From contig NZ_JAKREW010000024.1 of assembly GCF_022347545.1 (NCBI RefSeq), positions 1 to 64,000 on the forward strand: a stretch of 64,000 nt of DNA, in the 5' to 3' direction. A program made the position numbers and the translations under genes. The stretch is from Terribium retamae. Its GTDB lineage: Bacteria; Pseudomonadota; Alphaproteobacteria; Rhizobiales; Rhizobiaceae. Under the pieces are notes generated by a model, which worked only from the letters and a program-made list of their open reading frames with translations, was not told the DNA's origin and did no database searches. Below, in pieces: positions 26,219 through 34,273 of the stretch; position 1 is the stretch's first letter, and each line of letters starts with the position of its first letter.

Positions 26219-27194
26219 AGAATTTGCCGGCCTCCGGCTGCGTCCCTGTGGGCACATCGGAATTGGCCGTCGTCTGACGGGCGTCACGCAAGCCCGGCGA
26301 CATGGCTTCCGCCTGCCATTGGCTGAGCTGGTTGCGTGCGACTTCCGGCGGCAGCAGGCGATAGCGATCGAGGAACAGACGGATCGCCTGTGGATGCGGG
26401 AACAGGCCGGGGAAGACGGTGACAGCGATGAGGAAGGCGGGATCATCGCCGAGGTCTAGCGCGCGCAACGCGGCGAGCAGCCGCGAATAGTCCTCCGCAG
26501 CGACGATCGAATGCGCCGTGGCGAAATCGATCTGCAGGACATCGGCGAGTGCGGTCTTGAAGAAGGCGGTGTTGCCGCTGAGTGCCGTCTCGCGAAGCTT
26601 CTGGTAAGGACTGCAGCCCCGCGTTCCGGTCTGTTTCGCGGCTGCTGTGGTGGAAACGTGCCTGTCGGCCATGATGGCACGCAGTCTGTGACGGGCATCA
26701 TCCGCCGCCTCTCCAGGCTTTGGCTTCGTGGGTGCCGTTTTCTCCGCTGCCTTGTCGGCGTCCTGCGCGACCGTCAGCGCAGGTCTCTCCAGCGCGCGGA
26801 TCAGATGGCTGATTGCGGGGTTGAGATCCTTGCGGCGGGCAATGGCGCGCGCATGCGGCAGGCCATGTCGGCCGATGATTGCGATGAGATCGACGTCGGT
26901 CAGCACCACGGAGCGGATCAGCAGGGGAGCCGCGACGTCGACCTTTGCATCGGCCAGCCTGAGCACCAGCTGGCGGGGGGCATATTCGGTTTCAGATAGA
27001 GCTGCCGCACCGAAACGCAACGCCTCGTCGGAAACATCGTCGAACAGCGGCAGCGCAAGGTCTTCCAACTGTGCGATCTCACGACGTGACGGGCGCGGCA
27101 GCGAGCAGAATGCTGAAATCGCAGCGCGAAACAGCCGCTCGGCCTTTCGCGTTTCTGTCCGCATAGCAATTTGCCGGAAGTCGGAAGAGGACAC
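26205..27194 (-). CDS. DUF2336 family helical-repeat protein
   Basis: A 329-aa largely helical protein of the alphaproteobacterial DUF2336 type (HEAT-like repeats; LADAKVDVAAPLLIRSVVLTD and LIAIIGRHGLPHARAIARRK here are typical). The middle (residues ~140-170) is an Ala/Lys/Pro-rich linker. The second half has further helices ending in a Gln/Thr-rich tail. Function is unknown. The GTG at 27194 is used; an ATG at 27164 (MRTETRK) is the alternative. The convergent 14-bp overlap with DUF1491 leaves no room for a terminator. Confidence 0.75.
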   Translation of the reverse strand: MSSSDFRQIAMRTETRKAERLFRAAISAFCSLPRPSRREIAQLEDLALPLFDDVSDEALRFGAAALSETEYAPRQLVLRLADAKVDVAAPLLIRSVVLTDVDLIAIIGRHGLPHARAIARRKDLNPAISHLIRALERPALTVAQDADKAAEKTAPTKPKPGEAADDARHRLRAIMADRHVSTTAAAKQTGTRGCSPYQKLRETALSGNTAFFKTALADVLQIDFATAHSIVAAEDYSRLLAALRALDLGDDPAFLIAVTVFPGLFPHPQAIRLFLDRYRLLPPEVARNQLSQWQAEAMSPGLRDARQTTANSDVPTGTQPEAGKFFKTS

Positions 27195-27383
27195 GGGTCA
27201 CGCCTGTACAAATCACACGATCCGCCTTCCTTCCGCCGGAGCATGACTCGGCAAAGGAAGCGCGCGAACAATCTTCAAATTAGCGACGATCCGTTAGCGC
27301 TCCGTTAACCCTCTGAGAGCCTAATCACAGAAGGAGGCGTTGCGTTTGTGCTCTGGGTACAACCTGAGAGGAATGCGCGAACC

Positions 27384-27560
27384 ATGGGACAGATACTGTC
27401 TTTCACGCCGCGGTCGGCGGCACCGAACAGACTTCCACGCAGTGCTGATACGGCTGCGGCCGTGATCATCTTCCCCGGCGTCCGCTACGAGCGGCCGCAG
27501 GAAGCTGGCGCGACTGCAACAAACACGACGCCGACACCGGCGCCGTTGCCGCGTCACTGA
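27384..27560 (+). CDS. Small conserved-looking rhizobial protein, 58 aa
   Basis: It begins MGQILSFTPRSA. The core AAVIIFPGVRYERP resembles a short motif (IIFF-GVRYER) that I recall from many small rhizobial hypothetical proteins. It ends in a Thr/Pro-rich tail. The basic N-terminus and hydrophobic centre suggest a small soluble or membrane-associated peptide. The ATG at 27384 has GAGAGGA only at some distance upstream, so initiation is uncertain. It stands alone, convergent to the DUF1254 gene. Confidence 0.6.
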   Translation: MGQILSFTPRSAAPNRLPRSADTAAAVIIFPGVRYERPQEAGATATNTTPTPAPLPRH

Positions 27561-27580
27561 GACAAGGAAGTCCGCTATCG

Positions 27581-28129
27581 TCAGAACTGCTGCAGTTCGC
27601 AGGAGCTCTGGTCGAGAAACTTTGCGACCGTGGGCCGCCAGCTTTCATCCGGCACAAAAGCGCGCAACACGACAATACCTTCGTCGATAGGGGCTTCGAC
27701 GAAGATGGAGCCTTCGAAACCGTCCGGCAACGCTTTACGCACCTCGATCATTTGCGCTGGCGTCAGCACGACCGCATCCATCTGTCCTTTGGTCGCAGAG
27801 CGGTCGTTGAAACTGTAGATGTTGTGGCCGTTGCGGTCATACACCGAGACCGACCAGAACGGCACCGGGCCCGGGGCCGTCACTTGAACCATGCCATCGG
27901 CAAGATCGAAGCGGCAGGCTGCCGCGTAGAACGATGGATCGATCGACTTGATGGGCGTGGGACTGCCGGGCTGCGCGTCGAGCCGTGTCATCGTGTAGAA
28001 ATCCGCTTTCATGGCGAGATTCGACCATGCGTCTCGTTCCGAAAACTGCGGCACAAGCAAAAGCACGACGATGTGCACGATCGCGGCACCGACCAGGCCG
28101 ACGAGGATGGCGTGCAGGAGCTTACCCAT
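27581..28129 (-). CDS. DUF1254-type membrane-anchored protein
   Basis: A 182-aa protein with an N-terminal membrane helix (AILVGLVGAAIVHIVVLLLV). The periplasmic domain contains DPSFYAAACRFDLADG and FWSVSVYDRNGHNIYSFNDR, typical of the DUF1254 fold. In larger proteins DUF1254 is followed by DUF1214. Here the two domains are separate genes: the DUF1214 gene lies immediately upstream and overlaps by 8 bp. They probably form a two-subunit envelope complex of unknown function. Confidence 0.75.
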   Translation of the reverse strand: MGKLLHAILVGLVGAAIVHIVVLLLVPQFSERDAWSNLAMKADFYTMTRLDAQPGSPTPIKSIDPSFYAAACRFDLADGMVQVTAPGPVPFWSVSVYDRNGHNIYSFNDRSATKGQMDAVVLTPAQMIEVRKALPDGFEGSIFVEAPIDEGIVVLRAFVPDESWRPTVAKFLDQSSCELQQF

Positions 28130-28706
28130 TGCAGCCTGTCCTGACGATGGTGGGCAGCTTCACGTCGGAGAGCCCGGTCGAGGCTGCAATCGGGGTGTCG
28201 TAGAAATTCATCACAAAACGTAGCGGTCCCGAGCCGGAGATCGGCAGCCAGTTGCCGGGCGCGGCGTTCGGAGCCACGGTAATGACTGAAGAATTGTCTG
28301 GCTGCCGCAAGATCTCATGCGAGTGCAGGACAGCCCGGTGCGGGCGGCCGGAAGCAATCGGATCGAGCGCCTGGTCGGCGACATACAGCGTCCAGAAGCG
28401 TGCCGTCGGGAAGCCACCTTCGATCGTGTAGCTGCATTCGCGCAGGAGATCCTCGCCTCTCGAATCGGTTTCGGCGATGAAGGAAAGGCCCTCGGCACGG
28501 CCGAGGGTCAGTGCGCCCTGGCGTGCCACTCGCGCCTGCGAATATGGATCGGCGTCCAGCGTGCCGATGTCGGGGAAGGCAGTCCAAGGTCCGATGCGGA
28601 TCGCGCCGGCACCGCTCTGAGCATCAAGTGTATACCAGACACTGCCGCCGCCGAGCCCGATGGCGATAGCTAAAGACAGCAGCGTCAGCAATGCGTTTTT
28701 CAGCAT
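28122..28706 (-). CDS. DUF1214-type membrane-anchored protein
   Basis: A 194-aa protein. An N-terminal membrane helix (LLTLLSLAIAIGLGGGSVWY) is followed by a periplasmic DUF1214-like domain: RFWTLYVADQALDP, then SVITVAPNAAPGNWLPISGSG and RFVMNFYDTP. The NWLP segment is the clearest family mark. Its TAA overlaps the start of the DUF1254 gene by 8 bp, so the two are co-translated. The substrate or partner is unknown. Confidence 0.75.
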   Translation of the reverse strand: MLKNALLTLLSLAIAIGLGGGSVWYTLDAQSGAGAIRIGPWTAFPDIGTLDADPYSQARVARQGALTLGRAEGLSFIAETDSRGEDLLRECSYTIEGGFPTARFWTLYVADQALDPIASGRPHRAVLHSHEILRQPDNSSVITVAPNAAPGNWLPISGSGPLRFVMNFYDTPIAASTGLSDVKLPTIVRTGCNG

Positions 28707-28737
28707 GAAGGCTCATCAGGACAGGAACAGTTCCAGC

Positions 28738-28813
28738 AAAAGTGCGTAGCGGTTTTGCGTAGGAACAAAAAGCTAGAGCGCGTCCGCGTTTCCGTGAAAA
28801 AGCGAAACGCTCT
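28738..28813. repeat. Rhizobial intergenic repeat, copy 2, with flanking palindrome
   Basis: AAAGTGCGTAGCGGTTTTGCG at 28739-28759 is the reverse complement of the core at 12974-12994, with one mismatch in 21. Adjacent to it AGAGCG (28775-28780) and CGCTCT (28808-28813) enclose GCGTTTCCGTG and GCGAAACGC, forming an imperfect hairpin. Its sequence shares GCGTTTCCGT with the hairpin after the asparaginase gene. It lies between the DUF1214 gene and the penicillin-binding protein gene. Confidence 0.6.
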
Positions 28814-28875
28814 GGTGTTCATCGCGACATAGCGGCGGGAGGAGTTGCAGACAAGCCTGGCGTTTTCCGCAACCG

Positions 28876-31032
28876 TCACAGCGCCGAGAGCTTTTCTGAC
28901 GAAGCCGGTGGGGTGAGTGCAGGAGCCGCCTCGAAGGTGTTGGAGAGCGCGCGCAATGTCTGCGTCGTGCGGCTGGACAGCACAGGCGGCCGTTCCGCCG
29001 CAATCCTGGCCTCTTCTTCCGCAGCCTGCTTCTTTTGCGCTTCCTCGGCCTTCGCCGCCACCGTCTTGTCGACGAAAGGTTGATCGATACCAGGGATCGG
29101 TTTCAGGTCTATGTTCTGATGGGCGTAGACCATCATGCGTTGCCAGATCATGGCCGGCAGCGAACCGCCCGTCATTTCGTTGGTGGGACGGAAATCGTCG
29201 TTACCCAGCCAAACTGCTGCCGTGTAGTTGCCGGTGAAGCCGACATACCAGGCGTCGCGATAGCTCTGTGTGGTGCCGGTCTTGCCGCCGGAGACAATGT
29301 TGGGCAGGGCGGCACGGCGTGCCGTGCCGATAACAGGTACCTGGGTCAGCATGGAATTCATCGACCGCAACGCCTGTTCGGAAAGCACGCGGCGAGGCGA
29401 AGGCGCATCCTTGGCCCAGTCATAGACCACTTCGCCGGTGTGGGTGACGAGTTGAGTGACGCCATGACGGGTGCCGACATAACCGTTCTGAGCAAAGACC
29501 GAATATCCGGTCGCCTGGTCCATCACCGTCATTCCGGAAGTGCCGAGCACCATCGTTTTGTGCGATTCCAGCGGCGATTCCACCCCCATATCCTCGGCCA
29601 TTTTCTTGATGGGCGGTATGGACAGGGAGTCTTTGGCGAGCCTGACCGGTACGGTGTTGATGGAGCGCACGAAAGCATTGAGCAGCGTGATCTTGCCACC
29701 GAAACTGCCGCTGTAATTCTTTGGCGACCAACTGCCCCAACTGATCGGCCCGCTCGACACCACGGAGTCCGGCGTGAAGCCATGCTCCATCGCGGTCGCG
29801 TAGACATAAGGCTTGAATGAGGAACCTGTCTGGCGCAGTGCCCTGGTGGCGCGGTTGAATTGGCTGGCGCCATAATCGCGGCCGCCGACAATGGCACGCA
29901 CCGCGCCATTGGTTTCGATGACCACCACCGCGCCTTCGGTGACACGGTATTCCTTGCCATATTGGCGAAGGTGAAACTCGACCGATTCCTCGGCAGCATC
30001 CTGGATGTTTGCGTCGAATGTAGTATGGGCGACCAGCGAATGCGTGCCCTTGGGCGCGATCTTCTTGACCTCGTCGAAGGCCCAGTCAAGAAAATAGTCC
30101 GGGCTCTTGCGCTCGCCACGGTCAACGACATTGGCCGGGTGAAGCCTGGCCTGCAGCACCTGGCCCTCCGACATGAAGCCGCTGTCGACCATGTTGTTGA
30201 GCACGACATTGGCGCGGGCGCGGGCCGCCGGCAGATTGATATGCGGGGCGTATTTGGTCGGCGCCTTGAACAGGCCGGCGAGCATCGCCGCCTCGGCCAG
30301 GGTCAGGTCCTTCACGCTCTTCCCGAAATAGAAGTCGGCTGCGGCCTCGATGCCGAACGTGCCGCCGCCCATATAGGAGCGGTCCAGATAGAGCTGCAGG
30401 ATCTCTTTCTTGGAAAGATTGGCCTCCAGCCATAGCGATAGAAACGCTTCCTTGACCTTGCGCTCCAACGTGCGTTCGTTGGTGAGGAACAGGTTCTTGG
30501 CGAGCTGCTGCGTGATCGAGGAGCCGCCCTGCACGACTGAATTGGCGCGCATGTTTTCCGTCAGGGCGCGCACCAGGCCAAACAAGTCGATTCCGTAGTG
30601 ATCGAAGAAGCGCCGGTCCTCAGTTGAAAGAACCGCCTTGATAACATGATCGGGCATCTGATCGACCGGCACGGAATCGCGTTGGATGATGCCCCGCTGA
30701 CCGATCTCGTTGCCGTAGCGGTCGAGGAAGGTGACGGCAAAATCGCCTTGGGCGCGCCAATCCTTCGACGTTTCGTCGAAGGCCGGCAGGGCCAGCGCCA
30801 GCATGGCGACGGAGGCAACGGCACCAAGCGTGAAACCCTCCGAGAGGGCCTCGATCAGCCAACGCCGCCAGCCCGTGACCTTGAAGCGGCGGAAGAAGAT
30901 GGTGGCGGCTTCCCAAAATTCGCCGCCGCGATAGCGCAGTTCATAAAGGCTGGAATCCAGCCACGCGTCCAGCGACAGGAGCCAGGCTGCAATCGGGCCT
31001 CTTTTCTTGCGCGGTTCCTGGGGAGTGCTCAT
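28876..31032 (-). CDS. Class A penicillin-binding protein (PBP1a family)
   Basis: A 718-aa bifunctional peptidoglycan synthase. A basic cytoplasmic N-terminus and one membrane helix (residues ~68-85) come first. The glycosyltransferase 51 domain has EDRRFFDHYG and GGSSITQQLAKN. The transpeptidase domain has the active serine in TGSSFKP, SIN as the second motif and GGKTGTTQ as the third. A Lys/Ala/Glu-rich tail ends the protein. It polymerises and cross-links glycan strands in the periplasm. The membrane-proximal cytoplasmic segment of about 65 residues (with YELRYRGGEFWEAATIFFRR) is longer than in E. coli PBP1a. The gene is monocistronic, with no mrcA-typical neighbours. Confidence 0.92.
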   Translation of the reverse strand: MSTPQEPRKKRGPIAAWLLSLDAWLDSSLYELRYRGGEFWEAATIFFRRFKVTGWRRWLIEALSEGFTLGAVASVAMLALALPAFDETSKDWRAQGDFAVTFLDRYGNEIGQRGIIQRDSVPVDQMPDHVIKAVLSTEDRRFFDHYGIDLFGLVRALTENMRANSVVQGGSSITQQLAKNLFLTNERTLERKVKEAFLSLWLEANLSKKEILQLYLDRSYMGGGTFGIEAAADFYFGKSVKDLTLAEAAMLAGLFKAPTKYAPHINLPAARARANVVLNNMVDSGFMSEGQVLQARLHPANVVDRGERKSPDYFLDWAFDEVKKIAPKGTHSLVAHTTFDANIQDAAEESVEFHLRQYGKEYRVTEGAVVVIETNGAVRAIVGGRDYGASQFNRATRALRQTGSSFKPYVYATAMEHGFTPDSVVSSGPISWGSWSPKNYSGSFGGKITLLNAFVRSINTVPVRLAKDSLSIPPIKKMAEDMGVESPLESHKTMVLGTSGMTVMDQATGYSVFAQNGYVGTRHGVTQLVTHTGEVVYDWAKDAPSPRRVLSEQALRSMNSMLTQVPVIGTARRAALPNIVSGGKTGTTQSYRDAWYVGFTGNYTAAVWLGNDDFRPTNEMTGGSLPAMIWQRMMVYAHQNIDLKPIPGIDQPFVDKTVAAKAEEAQKKQAAEEEARIAAERPPVLSSRTTQTLRALSNTFEAAPALTPPASSEKLSAL

Positions 31033-31368
31033 CGAGGCTGGTTACACGCTGGTTGCGCCTTGGCGCCACTATACTCGTTTGCCGCGCAATCGGGAACGCA
31101 GCCGGACCTTGTACGATCACCGCCGACTATTCGTCGATTGCAGCGACGCTGGCAAGAGCCATGCCATTGGACGCGCGATTGGTGAAGGGAGGGTAAAGGC
31201 GTGTGCGGCCTCACTGCTCCCTTCGGCCAAGACACTACGGAGATGGCTGCCCTTTCATGATCTTTGCGGCGGCGTGGACAACCGCGGGCAACGACATCAG
31301 ACAGCAACTGGCAGGTCCAGATTTGCATACGCAGTTGTCCTGCAGGCAGCGTCCAGCGATAAAGACGC
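31033..31368. other. Intergenic region, PBP / GNAT
   Basis: A 336-bp region between divergent starts. The reading frames crossing it lack ribosome binding sites and recognisable protein features. I see no RNA gene or clear operator. Confidence 0.45.
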
Positions 31369-31800
31369 ATGACGCAGCCTTCTCATGACCAGCCCGATCT
31401 TCGCCGGCCGAATTTTGAATGGCGTGGTGCCTTCGAAAACGGCGAAATGAATGTGCTGCATGCCGAATGCTTCGAGCATGCATTTTTCGATGACGACTGG
31501 TGGTCCCAAGTCAATCGTTTCAGTCTTGGCTGGGTGACTGCACGCGCTTCGGGCGAGCTTGTTGGCTTTGTCAACGTCGCGTGGGATGGCGGCGTGCATG
31601 CCTTCCTGCTCGACACGATGATATCTCCGACCCATCGTCGTCGAGGGCACGCGTCCGAGCTCGTGCGGGTCGCGACCGAGTATGCCCGGGCTTCGCGTTG
31701 CGAATGGCTGCATGTCGACTTCGATCCGCATTTGCGGGACTTCTATTTCCGCGCCTGTGGATTCAAACCGACGGATGCAGGGCTGATCCAACTGGGCTAG
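31369..31800 (+). CDS. GNAT-family N-acetyltransferase
   Basis: A 143-aa acetyl-CoA-dependent transferase. The core motif A is visible as FLLDTMISPTHRRRGHASELVRVA, with the R/Q-x-x-G-x-A pyrophosphate-binding loop RRGHA. It is followed by the beta-strand WLHVDFDPHLRDFYFRACGFKPT, typical of GNAT motif B (each run quoted here is broken by the turn). The acceptor is unknown. It is a stand-alone gene upstream of an HxlR regulator, with 287 bp between them. Confidence 0.82.
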   Translation: MTQPSHDQPDLRRPNFEWRGAFENGEMNVLHAECFEHAFFDDDWWSQVNRFSLGWVTARASGELVGFVNVAWDGGVHAFLLDTMISPTHRRRGHASELVRVATEYARASRCEWLHVDFDPHLRDFYFRACGFKPTDAGLIQLG

Positions 31801-32087
31801 ATCCCCTGTCATTCAGCACTCGTTGCCCTTGTCCTTTTGGCTTGGACTTGCGCCAATCTTTGGTGCAGAGATCGGTTTGGATTGGTGCAATCGCTGGAGC
31901 TCCACGTTCGAAACACCGATGGCCGGTTCAGGGGAGCCTCAGAAATCGCAACGTGTTGCGGAAACCGAACCTTCTGGGAAGCGGATGCAGGGAGGTCAAA
32001 AATCCGAAAATCGTGACGGAACCAAAATCGCCTGCGATTGTTACTGCGCCGGTTTTGATTGGGGGGAATGCAGGCCAGGAGACTAAG

Positions 32088-32480
32088 ATGAACGATCATG
32101 CCGCCGACCGCCGGGCCGTCGATGGCGACATGATGTTCGAACTCTTCTCCGACAAATGGACCCTGCTCGTCCTGAGGCGAATTTATCTCGATGGCGGTGC
32201 GGCACGTTTCAACGCACTCAAACGACAGATAGCCGGTATCAGTCAGAAGACGCTTACACAGTCCTTGCGGCGACTTGAGCGCAACGGGCTCGTCAGCCGA
32301 CACCTCGTCGATACCGCCCCTCCCGGGGTCGAATATAGCCTTACGGCGTTGGGCAATTCCTTGAAGTTGCCCTTGAGCGTGCTGCGCGATTGGTCCGAGA
32401 GCAATGCTCATGCGATTCATCACGCACAACAAATTTTCGATCAGAAGCAGACCAAGTCGCCTCGTTCTATGGTCGCTTGA
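32088..32480 (+). CDS. HxlR-family winged-helix regulator
   Basis: A 130-aa DNA-binding protein. The HxlR-type winged helix is visible as KWTLLVLRRIYLDGGAARFN, then QIAGISQKTLTQSLRRLERNG and PPGVEYSLTALG. These regulators often sense redox or electrophilic stress, but this one has no cysteine in the usual sensing position. The ATG at 32088 follows AGGAG. The long upstream frame is not coding. The target is unknown; the nearest downstream gene is the porin, 324 bp away. Confidence 0.82.
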   Translation: MNDHAADRRAVDGDMMFELFSDKWTLLVLRRIYLDGGAARFNALKRQIAGISQKTLTQSLRRLERNGLVSRHLVDTAPPGVEYSLTALGNSLKLPLSVLRDWSESNAHAIHHAQQIFDQKQTKSPRSMVA

Positions 32481-32804
32481 CCGATTGTGGCATCATTGCA
32501 ACACGAATAAGACGCTATTCGCGATGGGTGGATGTGGTCGCAACTGGTATCAAAATTAATACTATTCCATATGAATCGCAGCACACAAGCAATTGTACAA
32601 TGAAATCAGGGATATATAGATTTAAGGTATCGAAATGGATACTTATATTGAATTAAGGATGTTACAGATCGGTAACATTTTTGTTATCGGGGTCGCGGCC
32701 GCAAATTATGCATAGTCCGACCCGTTCGGATCGGGAACTTCCGGCAGCGTTTTGCTTGCGACTGGGGGAACTTGACGGTCCTTAAGTGTGAACAGGGGAT
32801 ATCA
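32481..32804. other. AT-rich leader/promoter region of the porin gene
   Basis: A 324-bp region with an unusually AT-rich section at 32550-32690. It contains the hairpin at 32659-32685 and the porin ribosome binding site just before the GTG at 32805. A strong promoter is expected here for an abundant outer-membrane protein, but I cannot pick -35/-10 elements with confidence. Confidence 0.5.
32659..32685 (+). terminator. Hairpin with T-tail upstream of porin
   Basis: ATGTTAC (32659-32665) pairs with GTAACAT (32672-32678) around AGATCG, and TTTTGTT follows. It could end a transcript coming from the HxlR gene, be a leader element of the porin mRNA, or be an operator-like palindrome. The stem is only 7 bp and AT-rich. 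Confidence 0.4.
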
Positions 32805-33965
32805 GTGAAAATCCACACCCTTCTTCTCGGCTCGGCAGCGGCTTTGATCGCCGTTTCCGGCGCTCGCGCCGCCGACGCCGTTGTCGTCGCAGAGCCGGAA
32901 CCGGCTGAATACGTCAAGATCTGCGACGTCTACGGCGCCGGCTACTTCTACATCCCGGGCACCGAGACCTGCCTGCGTATCGGCGGTTATGTCCGTTACG
33001 ACGCTGGCCTTGGCGATATCGGTTCGTTCGACGGTGCCAAGACCCGTGATCGCCTCGATGGCGATGAGCAGGACACCTGGCAGAAGAACGCCCGTCTGGC
33101 CCTGCGTACCTGGACCGGCCAGGAAACCGAATACGGCACCCTGAAGACGTTTACCGAAACCCGTTTCAACTTCGGCAACCGCGACGGTAGCGGCGAAGCC
33201 GGCAACAAGGGCGACATCCAGCTCAAGTGGGCCTGGATCCAGCTCGGCGGCCTGCGCGTCGGTAAGGACGAGTCGGCCTACGACACCTTCTCGGGTTATG
33301 CCGCAAACGTCATCCAGGATACGCTCGTTCCTTACGGCGAGTTCGATACCAACCTGATCAGCTACACCTTCGATGCCGGCAACGGTTTCTCCGCGCTCGT
33401 GTCGCTTGAACAGGGTTCGGGCAGCTACGACACCTACGTCAAGGACGGTGACGGCAACTGGGTCTTTACCGACGACAATGACCAGACGATCGACAGCTAC
33501 GTTCCGAACGTCGTTCTCGGCGCCAAGTACACCCAGGGCTGGGGCGGCATCTCCGGTGTCGTCGCCTACAACAGCTCCTGGGAAGAGTGGGCCGGCAAGG
33601 TTCGCCTGGACGTAAACGCGACCGACCAGATCTCGCTCTTCATCATGGGCGGCTACGGTACCGACGACAACATCTACCGTAGCTTCTACAAGCCATGGGG
33701 TGGCAACTGGGCCGTCTGGGGCGGCGGCACTTACAAGTTCAGCGAGAAGACTTCGTTGAATGCGCAGGTGTCGTATGACGAAGGCGAGACCCTCGGCGTC
33801 GCCGTCAACGTCGCGCATCAGCTGGTTCCGGGCTTCACCGTCACGGCCGAAGTTGATTACGTCAACGAAGGCAAGTTCGGCGATGCCGACTATCGCGGTA
33901 GCTGGTCCGGTGCAGACAAGGACAGCAGCGTCGGCGGCATCCTCCGCTTCCAGCGCGACTTCTAA
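32805..33965 (+). CDS. Rhizobiales outer-membrane porin (Omp2/RopA type, PF02530)
   Basis: A 386-aa porin. The signal peptide is KIHTLLLGSAAALIAVSGARA. The mature N-terminus has EYVKICDVYGAGYFYIPG and TCLRIGGYVRYD, which are diagnostic of the Rhizobiales Porin_2 family, including a cysteine pair (ICDVYG ... ETCLRIGG). The remainder is amphipathic beta-strands, ending in the classic C-terminal aromatic residue (LRFQRDF). It forms trimeric channels in the outer membrane. The start is a GTG at 32805 following AGGGG, which places the signal peptide correctly. Codon use is highly biased to C/G third positions, consistent with high expression. A very strong terminator lies downstream. Confidence 0.93.
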   Translation: MKIHTLLLGSAAALIAVSGARAADAVVVAEPEPAEYVKICDVYGAGYFYIPGTETCLRIGGYVRYDAGLGDIGSFDGAKTRDRLDGDEQDTWQKNARLALRTWTGQETEYGTLKTFTETRFNFGNRDGSGEAGNKGDIQLKWAWIQLGGLRVGKDESAYDTFSGYAANVIQDTLVPYGEFDTNLISYTFDAGNGFSALVSLEQGSGSYDTYVKDGDGNWVFTDDNDQTIDSYVPNVVLGAKYTQGWGGISGVVAYNSSWEEWAGKVRLDVNATDQISLFIMGGYGTDDNIYRSFYKPWGGNWAVWGGGTYKFSEKTSLNAQVSYDEGETLGVAVNVAHQLVPGFTVTAEVDYVNEGKFGDADYRGSWSGADKDSSVGGILRFQRDF

Positions 33966-34273
33966 GACAATCCTCCTTTAGCGGGTGCCGGCTTGACCTC
34001 CAGTCATTCGCTCTTTTTATCGAGGTGATGTTTCACCGAAGAATGGCCCGGCCCTTGGCCGGGCCATTCTTTTTTGGAGATGACTATCGAGCCACACAGC
34101 GGCCGGCTTGCCAAGCTGGCTCCAGCCTTTGGTCCAGAATTCGCCTTTGCATTGACGTTGCGTCAATCGTGGTTGCCGCTTCCGCTTCCTGATGGCGATA
34201 AGTGTTCGTCGCTTGGTTGGTCGAAAGATCAAAGGAGGACTGAGCGCGTTTTCATCAAAGTGGAGGAGACACT
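33966..34273. other. Intergenic region, porin / P1 peptidase
   Basis: A 308-bp region holding the porin terminator (34041-34075) and the P1-peptidase ribosome binding site GGAGGAG at 34262-34268. A frame spanning 34074-34331 overlaps the peptidase start and looks spurious. Confidence 0.6.
34041..34075 (+). terminator. Strong Rho-independent terminator of the porin gene
   Basis: GAATGGCCCGGCC at 34041-34053 pairs perfectly with GGCCGGGCCATTC at 34057-34069 around CTT. Six T follow. This is the strongest terminator in the window. Confidence 0.93.

Noticed and set aside
31500..32087. Long N-terminal extension of the HxlR frame
   Set aside because: It overlaps the GNAT gene in another frame. 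The HxlR domain starts after the ATG at 32088, which has its own AGGAG.
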